A stretch of DNA of 64,000 nucleotides from the NCBI GenBank assembly GCA_017516865.1, contig JAFXAU010000030.1:1-64000 (forward strand). Reading direction: 5' to 3'. The stretch comes from Bacteroidales bacterium (GTDB lineage Bacteria; Bacteroidota; Bacteroidia; Bacteroidales; UBA1715). Both the position numbers and the translations under genes were made by a program. The notes below the pieces were generated by a model, which saw nothing but the letters and a program-made list of their open reading frames with translations, did not search any database and was not told the DNA's origin. Positions 53,087 to 60,184 of the stretch are shown piece after piece (the stretch's first letter is position 1; every line of letters begins with the position of its first letter).

Positions 53087-54439
53087 ATGGATGCTAAACG
53101 AAGACTATTGTTTTTTGCTGGCTTGATTGCCATGTTTTTCTCGTTGACGCTTTTTGCGAACTTTGGATATTTAGAAGATGCCTCGTGGACAAAACTGTGG
53201 GTTCTCGTTGCAATGATTGCCGTTGCTTCTTTGGGCTTGGCATTAGTGTTCAATCCCGAACAGATTTGGCTGAACGTTTGCCGCTATTTTTCGGGTATTC
53301 TATTTGTATTTTCAGGTTTTGTAAAGGCCGACGACCCACTTGGCTCAAAATACAAATTCATTGATTATTTCGAAGCATGGGGAATTGACGATATTTTTGC
53401 CCCAGCGGCACTGACGTTTGGTATAATTCTAAGTACCATTGAATTACTTGTCGGATTGGCATTGTTGTTCAAACTATTCCCGAAATGGTCGTCGCTCTGC
53501 GCATTGATATTTATGATTGTGTTCATTCCAATCACATTCTATTTGGCAATGCAAGAAAATGTTTCTGGAAAAGAATTGGTGCACGACTGCGGATGCTTCG
53601 GCGACGCATTGGTATTGACAAACTGGCAGACGTTTGTAAAAAATCTTGTAATTGTCATTCCTGTCATCATCACGTTCATTTTTAGCAACAGGTTTACAGA
53701 CTTGATTTCAAACAAGAAATCTATCATTCTTTTATCTTGTTTGACTGTGGTTATAGTGGGAATCTCGTTCTATGCACTCCGCCATCTTCCGCCGATAGAT
53801 TTCCGTCCGTACAAGATTGGCGTGACGCTGAAAGGCGAAAAATGTGGCGACGTGACCATATCTAATAACGACAAAGTATTTCAATACGCAGATTTCATAA
53901 ACTTGCAGACAGGCGAACACAAAGAATTCGACATAGTGAATAATTATCCAGATTACACGATTTGGGAATACAATCCTGACGTTCCTATCCGCGAAGTACG
54001 CGAAAAATCAGAGCCTGTACAAAGCGACACGTTACAAACCGAAAATATTTACATGGTCGAAAGTCTCATGTTCTCCGATGGCGACCGCGACGCAACCTGC
54101 GACATCATTACAGATACTTCGTATGTACTGATGGCTATTCACTATGATTTGAAGCAGTCAAATCCTAAAAACCAATCTAAAGTGAATGCAGTGTACGATT
54201 GGGCTAAATCGAAAGGCTACGTATTCTATGGTGCAACATCGAGTCTCGACGATGTAATTGAAGACTATTCGGCAAAAACTGGTGCAGCATATCCATACGT
54301 TTCTGCTGACGACATTCTACTTAAAACAATTGTCCGTTCCAACCCTGGTTTGGTTTTATTGAAAAACGGAAAAATCATCAACAAATGGCATCACAACGAC
54401 ATTCCATCAGTTGAAGAATTTGAACAAATGTGTAATTAA
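53087..54439 (+). CDS. DoxX-like membrane protein with thioredoxin-like C-terminal region
   Basis: 450 residues from the ATG at 53087. About six to eight membrane helices fill residues 5-230; between them lies CRYFSGILFVFSGFVKADDP, the DoxX-like GxxFxxSGxxK signature, and an HDCGCFGDAL loop with a CxC pair. The C-terminal part (about 250-450) is soluble and ends VRSNPGLVLLKNGKIINKWH, a thioredoxin-like strand pattern, but without a visible CxxC. A role in redox or electron-transfer chemistry at the membrane is inferred from the family. It is co-transcribed with the DUF1599 gene; a terminator follows. Confidence 0.82.
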   Translation: MDAKRRLLFFAGLIAMFFSLTLFANFGYLEDASWTKLWVLVAMIAVASLGLALVFNPEQIWLNVCRYFSGILFVFSGFVKADDPLGSKYKFIDYFEAWGIDDIFAPAALTFGIILSTIELLVGLALLFKLFPKWSSLCALIFMIVFIPITFYLAMQENVSGKELVHDCGCFGDALVLTNWQTFVKNLVIVIPVIITFIFSNRFTDLISNKKSIILLSCLTVVIVGISFYALRHLPPIDFRPYKIGVTLKGEKCGDVTISNNDKVFQYADFINLQTGEHKEFDIVNNYPDYTIWEYNPDVPIREVREKSEPVQSDTLQTENIYMVESLMFSDGDRDATCDIITDTSYVLMAIHYDLKQSNPKNQSKVNAVYDWAKSKGYVFYGATSSLDDVIEDYSAKTGAAYPYVSADDILLKTIVRSNPGLVLLKNGKIINKWHHNDIPSVEEFEQMCN

Positions 54440-54448
54440 TACTATCGA

Positions 54449-54484
54449 AAAGAGATTTCTCGGCAACAGGGAAATCTCTTTTTA
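54449..54484 (+). terminator. intrinsic terminator of the DUF1599-DoxX operon
   Basis: AAGAGATTTC (54450-54459) pairs with GAAATCTCTT (54471-54480). The loop has 11 bases, and a T-run follows. Confidence 0.8.
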
Positions 54485-54517
54485 GGCCGCAATAAAAAAT
54501 TTATAACCTCAAACAAA

Positions 54518-55192
54518 ATGAAAAAATTTCTGTCTTTACTCCTAATTATAGGACTATGTACTTCGTGTAAACAAAACATATTTATAACAAATGATGTTAA
54601 TGTTCAAGAAATCAATGATGTTGTTCTTATAGAACCTCAAACTGAAATTGGACTGATTACTAAAGGTAACAATGTATTTGCCAATGACTCTCTATCGGAT
54701 GTGGCAAGCAGAAATCTCGAAAAAATATTGACATATAGTGTTCGTCACACACATGTTACAAGTATTGAACATATCGGTCAAAATCAAGAAATCAATAATT
54801 TTATTGTTCATTTGTCTCACATGCAAAAAAATGAGATAGAATATGTTACTATCCCGTCTTTTATTGATTCATTGATAGAATCCAGCGGGAAAAGATATGG
54901 CCTGATAGCGCGTCAGAGTGGATTTACTCGGACACGATGGAATAGAACAGCACAAGTCACAAAAGCTGTTTCGCTATCGGTATTGTCGGCCGTTTTAACA
55001 CTTGGAATGGCCTACGTCTACGTTGATCCAATTGTGGCTGTTTCTGAAATATCACTTGCTATTATTGATTCTCATGAAAACAAAGTGGTATTTTTTAATA
55101 TGGTAAGTACAGAAAATGAACCATTAGACGAAACAAAAACATCAAAACTGATTTTTAATTTGTTCGAGATGGCTGGAATAGGGAAAAACTAA
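54518..55192 (+). CDS. lipoprotein of unknown function
   Basis: 224 residues. MKKFLSLLLIIGLCTSC ends in a lipobox (CTSC), so Cys17 should be lipidated. A second hydrophobic stretch near residues 150-170 (KAVSLSVLSAVLTLGMAYVYV) may be a buried or membrane-dipping helix. VVFFNMVS and EMAGIG lie near the end. No family was recognised. The gene is AT-rich compared with its neighbours and stands alone between a terminator and the convergent deacetylase, with which it overlaps by 4 bases. Confidence 0.68.
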   Translation: MKKFLSLLLIIGLCTSCKQNIFITNDVNVQEINDVVLIEPQTEIGLITKGNNVFANDSLSDVASRNLEKILTYSVRHTHVTSIEHIGQNQEINNFIVHLSHMQKNEIEYVTIPSFIDSLIESSGKRYGLIARQSGFTRTRWNRTAQVTKAVSLSVLSAVLTLGMAYVYVDPIVAVSEISLAIIDSHENKVVFFNMVSTENEPLDETKTSKLIFNLFEMAGIGKN

Positions 55193-56280
55193 TTTTGTTT
55201 TAGCACAATCTCTCCCCCATTAGGTATTGCACGGAATTGAACATACGTATCGGTTTGTTTGTCAATAGGGATTGACATGCCATTTTGCTCAACCGACGAC
55301 CATTTCTTGTCGGTGTAAATTTTTATCGTAAGTGGAACCATCAAGGTTTGAGGAACTAAATCACGGAATTCCAAATTCGTAATGGTGAGTTTTGCTTCTA
55401 TAAAGCCATCCCGTTCTTGTACTCGAAGTTTTGCACAATTTGCTTCGCGATGATAAAGAATTGCATTACCAAACGTGGTCACCCAAACTTCATCTTGATG
55501 TTTTTTTAGAAAGCGTAATTGTTCCTTCAACGAATCAAGTTTTACTTGAGCATACCAACTGTCGTGATAGGAATTCAAATCATCATCGACACTATGATAC
55601 AAAAACGTGAGCAGACCGCCGCCTTTTATAACAGATTCAACCTCAGCGTTAAACTGCGAATTTTTCGTACTCTCGTTCATGCCATAGCAATGAATTTTGT
55701 AATAATCCTCGTCTTCTTTGGCAAAATTGTAGGAATAGTCCGACATGCCCCATACGCTCCGTGCACCCACAAATCCTTTGGAACGAAGGAACTCTATTGA
55801 ATGTTGGTCATCAGCCCCGGCTCCGTATGGATACGCAAAGGAAATGACGGCATTGTTCGGAACAATTTTCTCAATCTGAGAAACTGGCTCCATCACTTCT
55901 TTTTCCAATGTTTCATCAGTCAGTTTTGTTATATCGGGATGCGTAAGCGTGTGATTCCCAAGCTCGTTGCCGTTTTTCGCTGTCGCTTGTGCCGCCTTCC
56001 AGCCAATATCGGTCTTTTCAATATTACTCGTCAACGGGAAAAAAGTCGCAACCATTTTGAATTGCTTCAATGTCGGCACTACAAGTGGATATTGTCCAGG
56101 CGTCCAATCGTCAAATGTGAGGACTACCGCCGCCTTTTTGTTGTAGTCCCAATGACAAATTTCTCCTCTGACTTGAAATTTCTCCTCACTCATATTGATA
56201 GATTGAGCATATACAAAGGCGTTCATAAGGCAAATTAGAATAGTGCACCAAAGTTTTTTATTCGTCGTCGTAGTCATCAT
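55189..56280 (-). CDS. secreted CE4 polysaccharide deacetylase
   Basis: About 363 residues. Several in-frame ATGs (56298 to 56277) precede the signal peptide (KKLWCTILICLMNAFVYAQ); I take 56280. The CE4 domain has VVLTFDDWTPG (motif 1), GNELGNHTLTHPDI (motif 2 histidines) and FAYPYGAGADD (motif 3). It shares EIC(N/H)WDYNKK(S/A)AV and further stretches (FNAEV..VI.GGG..T.LYH) with the deacetylase at 44217, showing recent common descent, but lacks the T9SS-like tail. It should deacetylate a glycan in the periplasm or outside. Its start codons lie inside the Asp-rich end of the preceding gene, so translation is likely coupled. Confidence 0.87.
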   Translation of the reverse strand: MMTTTTNKKLWCTILICLMNAFVYAQSINMSEEKFQVRGEICHWDYNKKAAVVLTFDDWTPGQYPLVVPTLKQFKMVATFFPLTSNIEKTDIGWKAAQATAKNGNELGNHTLTHPDITKLTDETLEKEVMEPVSQIEKIVPNNAVISFAYPYGAGADDQHSIEFLRSKGFVGARSVWGMSDYSYNFAKEDEDYYKIHCYGMNESTKNSQFNAEVESVIKGGGLLTFLYHSVDDDLNSYHDSWYAQVKLDSLKEQLRFLKKHQDEVWVTTFGNAILYHREANCAKLRVQERDGFIEAKLTITNLEFRDLVPQTLMVPLTIKIYTDKKWSSVEQNGMSIPIDKQTDTYVQFRAIPNGGEIVLKQN

Positions 56281-57313
56281 AATCGTCATCGTAGTCATCT
56301 TTCGATTTTTTGGGCTTCTTCTCCTTTGGAGCCTTTGCCTGTGGCTGTTTTTTAGACTTCTCCTTTTTTGATGGCTTCACACTTACTTCCTCATCATCTT
56401 CATCGTCGTAATCGTCAATTATTTCGTCATCTTCTGCTTTCGGTGATGGTTCTTCTACACTTGGAACAGTGGGTGCAACAACCTCTTCACTTCCCGAATC
56501 CACATCTTCATAGTCTTCTTCGTCATCGTATTCATCTTTTGGTTTCTCTTTTTTTCGTTCTTTTTCTGCTGCGGCTGCAGCGGCTGCTGCTGCGGCGGCT
56601 CTTTCTGCCTCAATATCTTCTGGCCATTTGTCGTAGTCGGCATATTTTCCTTCGGTGTCTTTCAAGAGATAATTATCCAAATTAAGAAACTCCTCTGGAT
56701 CGTCTTCTGGTCTCGTTTTAGGCGGAACAAGTTCTTTCTCTTCAACAACTTTGAACGTTCGTTTACGAATAAGAGTTGAAGGAATCATACGTTTTGCACG
56801 AGTTTTGGTTTCATAAACCGACCACTCCTTCATGTCCGCCCATACGGCATTACACCATTCTTCAACCTCCATACATTTTCCCGAAGGTACCTTCTCATAA
56901 TCCATGAGCCGACCGAACGATGAAGTTCCGTATTCCGTAAAGCGAGCTTCGTGCAGGAAATTCCAAAATTTCACAACAATGATGGAATCTTCTATTGAAA
57001 CATCCACATTGAATATAATGCTACCCTTTGTTTTTTCCGCAGCGTGCGACGACAAATAAATATCGGGGATTTGGACATAGTTTGCATACGGGAAATAGCC
57101 CTTCCCTTTGAGTTTCCGCTCTTTCCAGTTTTTCCCGAGAAGTTTCATTCCCTTTTCGGTCTTAAACCATTTCTCAGCTTTTTTGTAGAGACGGAGTTTG
57201 CTTGTTCTGTGACGAATCGGAATAGTGTCGTATACAACAAACGGCTGCGCTATCGTACTAAAAGACAGAACGATACAGAAAAAGAAAAACAGTATGAAAC
57301 ATTTCTTTTGCAT
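56258..57313 (-). CDS. secreted protein with extremely acidic low-complexity tail
   Basis: 351 residues with a signal peptide (KKCFILFFFFCIVLSFSTIAQ). Residues about 25-190 are a folded basic/mixed domain (KKAEKWFKTEKGMKLLGKNW; GSIIFNVDVSIEDSIIVVKF) weakly reminiscent of DUF4468, which I cannot confirm. From about residue 230 the chain becomes low complexity: eleven consecutive Ala, then mixed Asp/Glu/Lys, ending DDYDDDYDDYDDE. Such a tail could bind cations or basic partners, or form a disordered spacer. Its ATG shares one base with the previous stop (TAATG), and its own end overlaps the deacetylase start. Confidence 0.75.
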   Translation of the reverse strand: MQKKCFILFFFFCIVLSFSTIAQPFVVYDTIPIRHRTSKLRLYKKAEKWFKTEKGMKLLGKNWKERKLKGKGYFPYANYVQIPDIYLSSHAAEKTKGSIIFNVDVSIEDSIIVVKFWNFLHEARFTEYGTSSFGRLMDYEKVPSGKCMEVEEWCNAVWADMKEWSVYETKTRAKRMIPSTLIRKRTFKVVEEKELVPPKTRPEDDPEEFLNLDNYLLKDTEGKYADYDKWPEDIEAERAAAAAAAAAAAEKERKKEKPKDEYDDEEDYEDVDSGSEEVVAPTVPSVEEPSPKAEDDEIIDDYDDEDDEEVSVKPSKKEKSKKQPQAKAPKEKKPKKSKDDYDDDYDDYDDE

Positions 57314-58023
57314 TACTTGCCGTTGCTGAATTGTTTTAGACGAAACGTCGAAATCGTGCCTTTTGTTATGCGTTCTTCAATATCTTTCGTCAAATCAATT
57401 TTTGCGTGATTCGGCTGCGATTCCACGTCAATCGTCTTTTTATATAACATTCCAACGTTTTTTCCATACTGCTCCACGGCATACTGATAGGTATATAGCG
57501 ACTTAAAATCACTTTGCGTCACCTCTAATGTTGAATCGCTCCATAGTACATCGGCTGCGTCATCGTTAATATAATTGATGGCCGAATATGAAATTCGTTG
57601 TTCGTCAAACGTGTTGAATTCATTCAAATCCCACGTAAAACCCATTTTTGCAGGAAATTTCAACACTTGCAAAGGCACATTGTCTTTTACACGGACAACC
57701 GCATGGTCATATTGCTGTACGCTGAGCGAAAAATACGGTTTCCACTCGCTACTACCCTCCTCTTTTATTTCACAATTTTCGGCAAATGTCCTACAATTTT
57801 TAGTTTCCGAAATAAGCGACTTTACCGTTTCTCGAAGCAAGAACGTTGCCGTATCGCGAATATCGGCAGGCACATCGATGGTGATTTTTGTACACTCGTA
57901 TATACGAGTCGTTCCAATTGCAAGCGGATAATATTCAGTCCAATCGACAGGTTTTGCATCCTCCTTTTTACACGAAGGCACAAAACACAACAATACAAGA
58001 ACTATATGAAGATATTTTCGCAT
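57313..58023 (-). CDS. lipoprotein of unknown function
   Basis: 236 residues from the ATG at 58023. MRKYLHIVLVLLCFVPSC ends in a lipobox (VPSC). The mature protein begins KKEDAKPVDWTEYYPLAIGT, with a YYPL.IG....Y pattern common in Bacteroidota lipoproteins of unknown role. Several Trp/Tyr-rich strands suggest a beta-sandwich or barrel. The frame is open for 84 codons upstream, but that part runs through the promoter and is not used. First gene of the three-gene operon with the acidic protein and the deacetylase. Confidence 0.75.
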   Translation of the reverse strand: MRKYLHIVLVLLCFVPSCKKEDAKPVDWTEYYPLAIGTTRIYECTKITIDVPADIRDTATFLLRETVKSLISETKNCRTFAENCEIKEEGSSEWKPYFSLSVQQYDHAVVRVKDNVPLQVLKFPAKMGFTWDLNEFNTFDEQRISYSAINYINDDAADVLWSDSTLEVTQSDFKSLYTYQYAVEQYGKNVGMLYKKTIDVESQPNHAKIDLTKDIEERITKGTISTFRLKQFSNGK

Positions 58024-58042
58024 AACAAAAATTATTCGTTTC

Positions 58043-58050
58043 CAAAAATA
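58043..58050 (-). promoter_or_regulatory. -7 promoter element of the lipoprotein operon
   Basis: TATTTTTG read leftwards, 19 bases ahead of the ATG at 58023. Confidence 0.45.
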
Positions 58051-58142
58051 CAAAGAATGTTTTGAATTTTTACGAAATTTTCCTTCAATCGCTTTGTATT
58101 TCCCTAAAAATCCGTACTTTTCATCATCAATACAGAAAAGAC

Positions 58143-59474
58143 ATGAATCAGGAAGAATTGGTTCGGGAAAATGAGAATTTACGCGACGAAATCGCTCATC
58201 TGCAACGACTGCTCGACGAGGCCAATGCACAGTTGGCTCAGTTGAAAAATGCAGAAAACGATGTCGTTCACACATTTGCCGATTTGGAAACGCGCCGTTT
58301 TAAAATGGTTACGGTACTCTATTCCGACATTGTTGGATTCGACAAACTACAAAATTCCGACAACGCCCAGTCCCTTGTCGACGAACTCGACACAATCTGG
58401 ATGAAATTCGACGAAATTGTTTCAAAATATAAGATTAAGAAAGTCAAGTCAATTGGCGATTCTTACGTGTGTGCAGGCGGAATACCAACGAAAAATAGGA
58501 CTAACCCTATTGAAACCGTCTTGGCAGCAATGGAAATCAATCATTTTCTCCGCTCAGAAAAAAACATCTGGAATATCCACATTGGGATACATACAGGTCC
58601 CGTGGTAGCAACAATCTCGGGCAAAAAGAAAAATACGTACGAACTGAAAGGCGACGCCGCCAACATTGCCTACCGAATTGAATCGTATGCACAAACGGGC
58701 AAAATCCTCGTTTCGGAAATGACATATAGTTTCTTGCGTGATATGTTCGACTGCGAACAAGCGGGAACTTTGCCAGTAAAATATACTGGAGCCATCAATA
58801 TGTACGAAGTTAAAGGGTTTAAGCCAAAATACGCTGTGGATACGAGTTTACAAGTGCCGAGCCACGACTTTATCGTTAAATTTCTGCGTGTGCAGTTTCC
58901 CGATTTGGAAGAATATATTCTCGACCGTCTTGAACGGGAATTGCCGTCATATCTGCATTACCACAACGTGAAACACACTATGGACGTGCTTGTCGGTGTT
59001 GAAGTGATTGCAACCGCCGAAAATGTGACAGACAAAGAAGATTTGTTGCTTTTACGGACAGCGGCTCTGTTCCACGATATGGGACAAATTGTACAGTCGA
59101 AAGGACACGAAAAAATCAGTTGCGACTACGCTCGCGAAATACTTCCGTCGTATCATTACTCGCAAGAGCAAATCGACAAAATTTGCACGCTGATTATGGC
59201 GACACAACTGCCGCCTCATCCAAATTCCCTCTTGGAATGCATCATGTGTGATGCCGATTTGGACTATCTCGGACGCTCCGATTTTATTCCCGTTTCCGAC
59301 ACACTGTATGACGAACTACACGTACAAAATCTTGTAACAGACAAGAATACATGGAATAAACAACAGATAAAATTCATCTCGGGACACACCTATTTCACCG
59401 AATTTGCAAAAAACAACCGTGAGGTGAACAAACAAAAACAAATAAAACGATTACAAAGTCTGATAAAAGAATAA
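58143..59474 (+). CDS. class III nucleotide cyclase fused to an HD-domain phosphohydrolase
   Basis: 443 residues from the ATG at 58143. Residues 3-40 are a coiled coil (NQEELVRENENLRDEIAHLQ). Residues about 50-225 are a class III cyclase domain: the metal Asp of SDIVGF (Asp62), KVKSIGDSYVC with Lys102 and Asp106, GIHTGPVV, and DAANIAYRIES with the transition-state Asn174 and Arg178. The Lys favours ATP, but the partner specificity position (Asp, Thr or Cys in known cyclases) is Glu167. Residues about 255-400 hold an HD domain: YHNVKHTMDV, ALFHDMG (His311-Asp312) and MCDADLDYLG. It may make and degrade a nucleotide signal, or use one domain to control the other. Product unknown. The next gene starts 4 bases on. 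Confidence 0.85.
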   Translation: MNQEELVRENENLRDEIAHLQRLLDEANAQLAQLKNAENDVVHTFADLETRRFKMVTVLYSDIVGFDKLQNSDNAQSLVDELDTIWMKFDEIVSKYKIKKVKSIGDSYVCAGGIPTKNRTNPIETVLAAMEINHFLRSEKNIWNIHIGIHTGPVVATISGKKKNTYELKGDAANIAYRIESYAQTGKILVSEMTYSFLRDMFDCEQAGTLPVKYTGAINMYEVKGFKPKYAVDTSLQVPSHDFIVKFLRVQFPDLEEYILDRLERELPSYLHYHNVKHTMDVLVGVEVIATAENVTDKEDLLLLRTAALFHDMGQIVQSKGHEKISCDYAREILPSYHYSQEQIDKICTLIMATQLPPHPNSLLECIMCDADLDYLGRSDFIPVSDTLYDELHVQNLVTDKNTWNKQQIKFISGHTYFTEFAKNNREVNKQKQIKRLQSLIKE

Positions 59475-59478
59475 ATCA

Positions 59479-60126
59479 ATGAATCAAAATAATCCAGAAG
59501 ATGTATTGCTTGCTGTAATCAACAAAGTGTTGGAATTTTCAGGCGAAGGCAAACAGGCAAAGGCTCAACATATACTACCCTTTGTGTATGAATCAGTTAT
59601 GCAATATCCACAATTGCTTTGGGACAACAAAGAAATTTGGAAAATTGCCAAGGCTCTCCTTGTGATGCACCATTACGATATGATTGACGACGAAGATGAG
59701 GAAATAAAAATGCTCCAAATGGCATTTGTGTTCTCGCAACGGGCTATTGAACTCTCCGCGCCAAACGAAGGCGACGCTGCCGACGAAGACTATTTTCACG
59801 CACTACACACGCAGATTATGCTTTTGTCGTCGTGTCAGGATTATTACACAACAACCATTGCCGACTTATGTTCCAAGCCAGAAATGACCGACGAAGAACG
59901 CCTGATAGCGAACCGCATCGCAAACAGAATTATCCCTGTGATTGCATACAATATGATTGTGAAAGTTGACGACACATTCGAGGATTTCCACAACGATTCA
60001 CTATTGGCGGAAATGTGCAATAAGTTTGAACTTGAAAATCCTGACATTACCCCAAAACAATTGGACGATGCGATAAAAATCCATAAAATGCTGATTCGTA
60101 CGTATTTGGAACATTTCAAGAAATAA
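59479..60126 (+). CDS. conserved-looking protein of unknown function, partner of the cyclase
   Basis: 215 residues, cytoplasmic (no signal peptide or membrane helix), acidic and helical, with long helices such as EEIKMLQMAFVFSQRAIELS. No family was recognised; helical repeats of TPR type are possible. It starts 4 bases after the cyclase-HD stop and so is almost certainly translated with it. A regulatory or target role for the cyclic nucleotide signal is only an inference from this placement. Confidence 0.7.
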   Translation: MNQNNPEDVLLAVINKVLEFSGEGKQAKAQHILPFVYESVMQYPQLLWDNKEIWKIAKALLVMHHYDMIDDEDEEIKMLQMAFVFSQRAIELSAPNEGDAADEDYFHALHTQIMLLSSCQDYYTTTIADLCSKPEMTDEERLIANRIANRIIPVIAYNMIVKVDDTFEDFHNDSLLAEMCNKFELENPDITPKQLDDAIKIHKMLIRTYLEHFKK

Positions 60127-60159
60127 CAGATTTGTTAAGGATTTTCAGGAGAAAAATTA

Positions 60160-60167
60160 TACTTTTG
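60160..60167 (+). promoter_or_regulatory. -7 promoter element of the SusC-like receptor
   Basis: TACTTTTG, 17 bases ahead of the ATG at 60185. A TTG at 60132-60134 is 25 bases upstream, longer than consensus. Confidence 0.4.
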
Positions 60168-60184
60168 TACGAATTTCTCAGAAC

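Noticed and set aside
57313..58275. 320-residue form of the lipoprotein
   Set aside because: The first 84 codons cover the promoter and the divergent gene's start region; the lipobox signal peptide begins at 58023.
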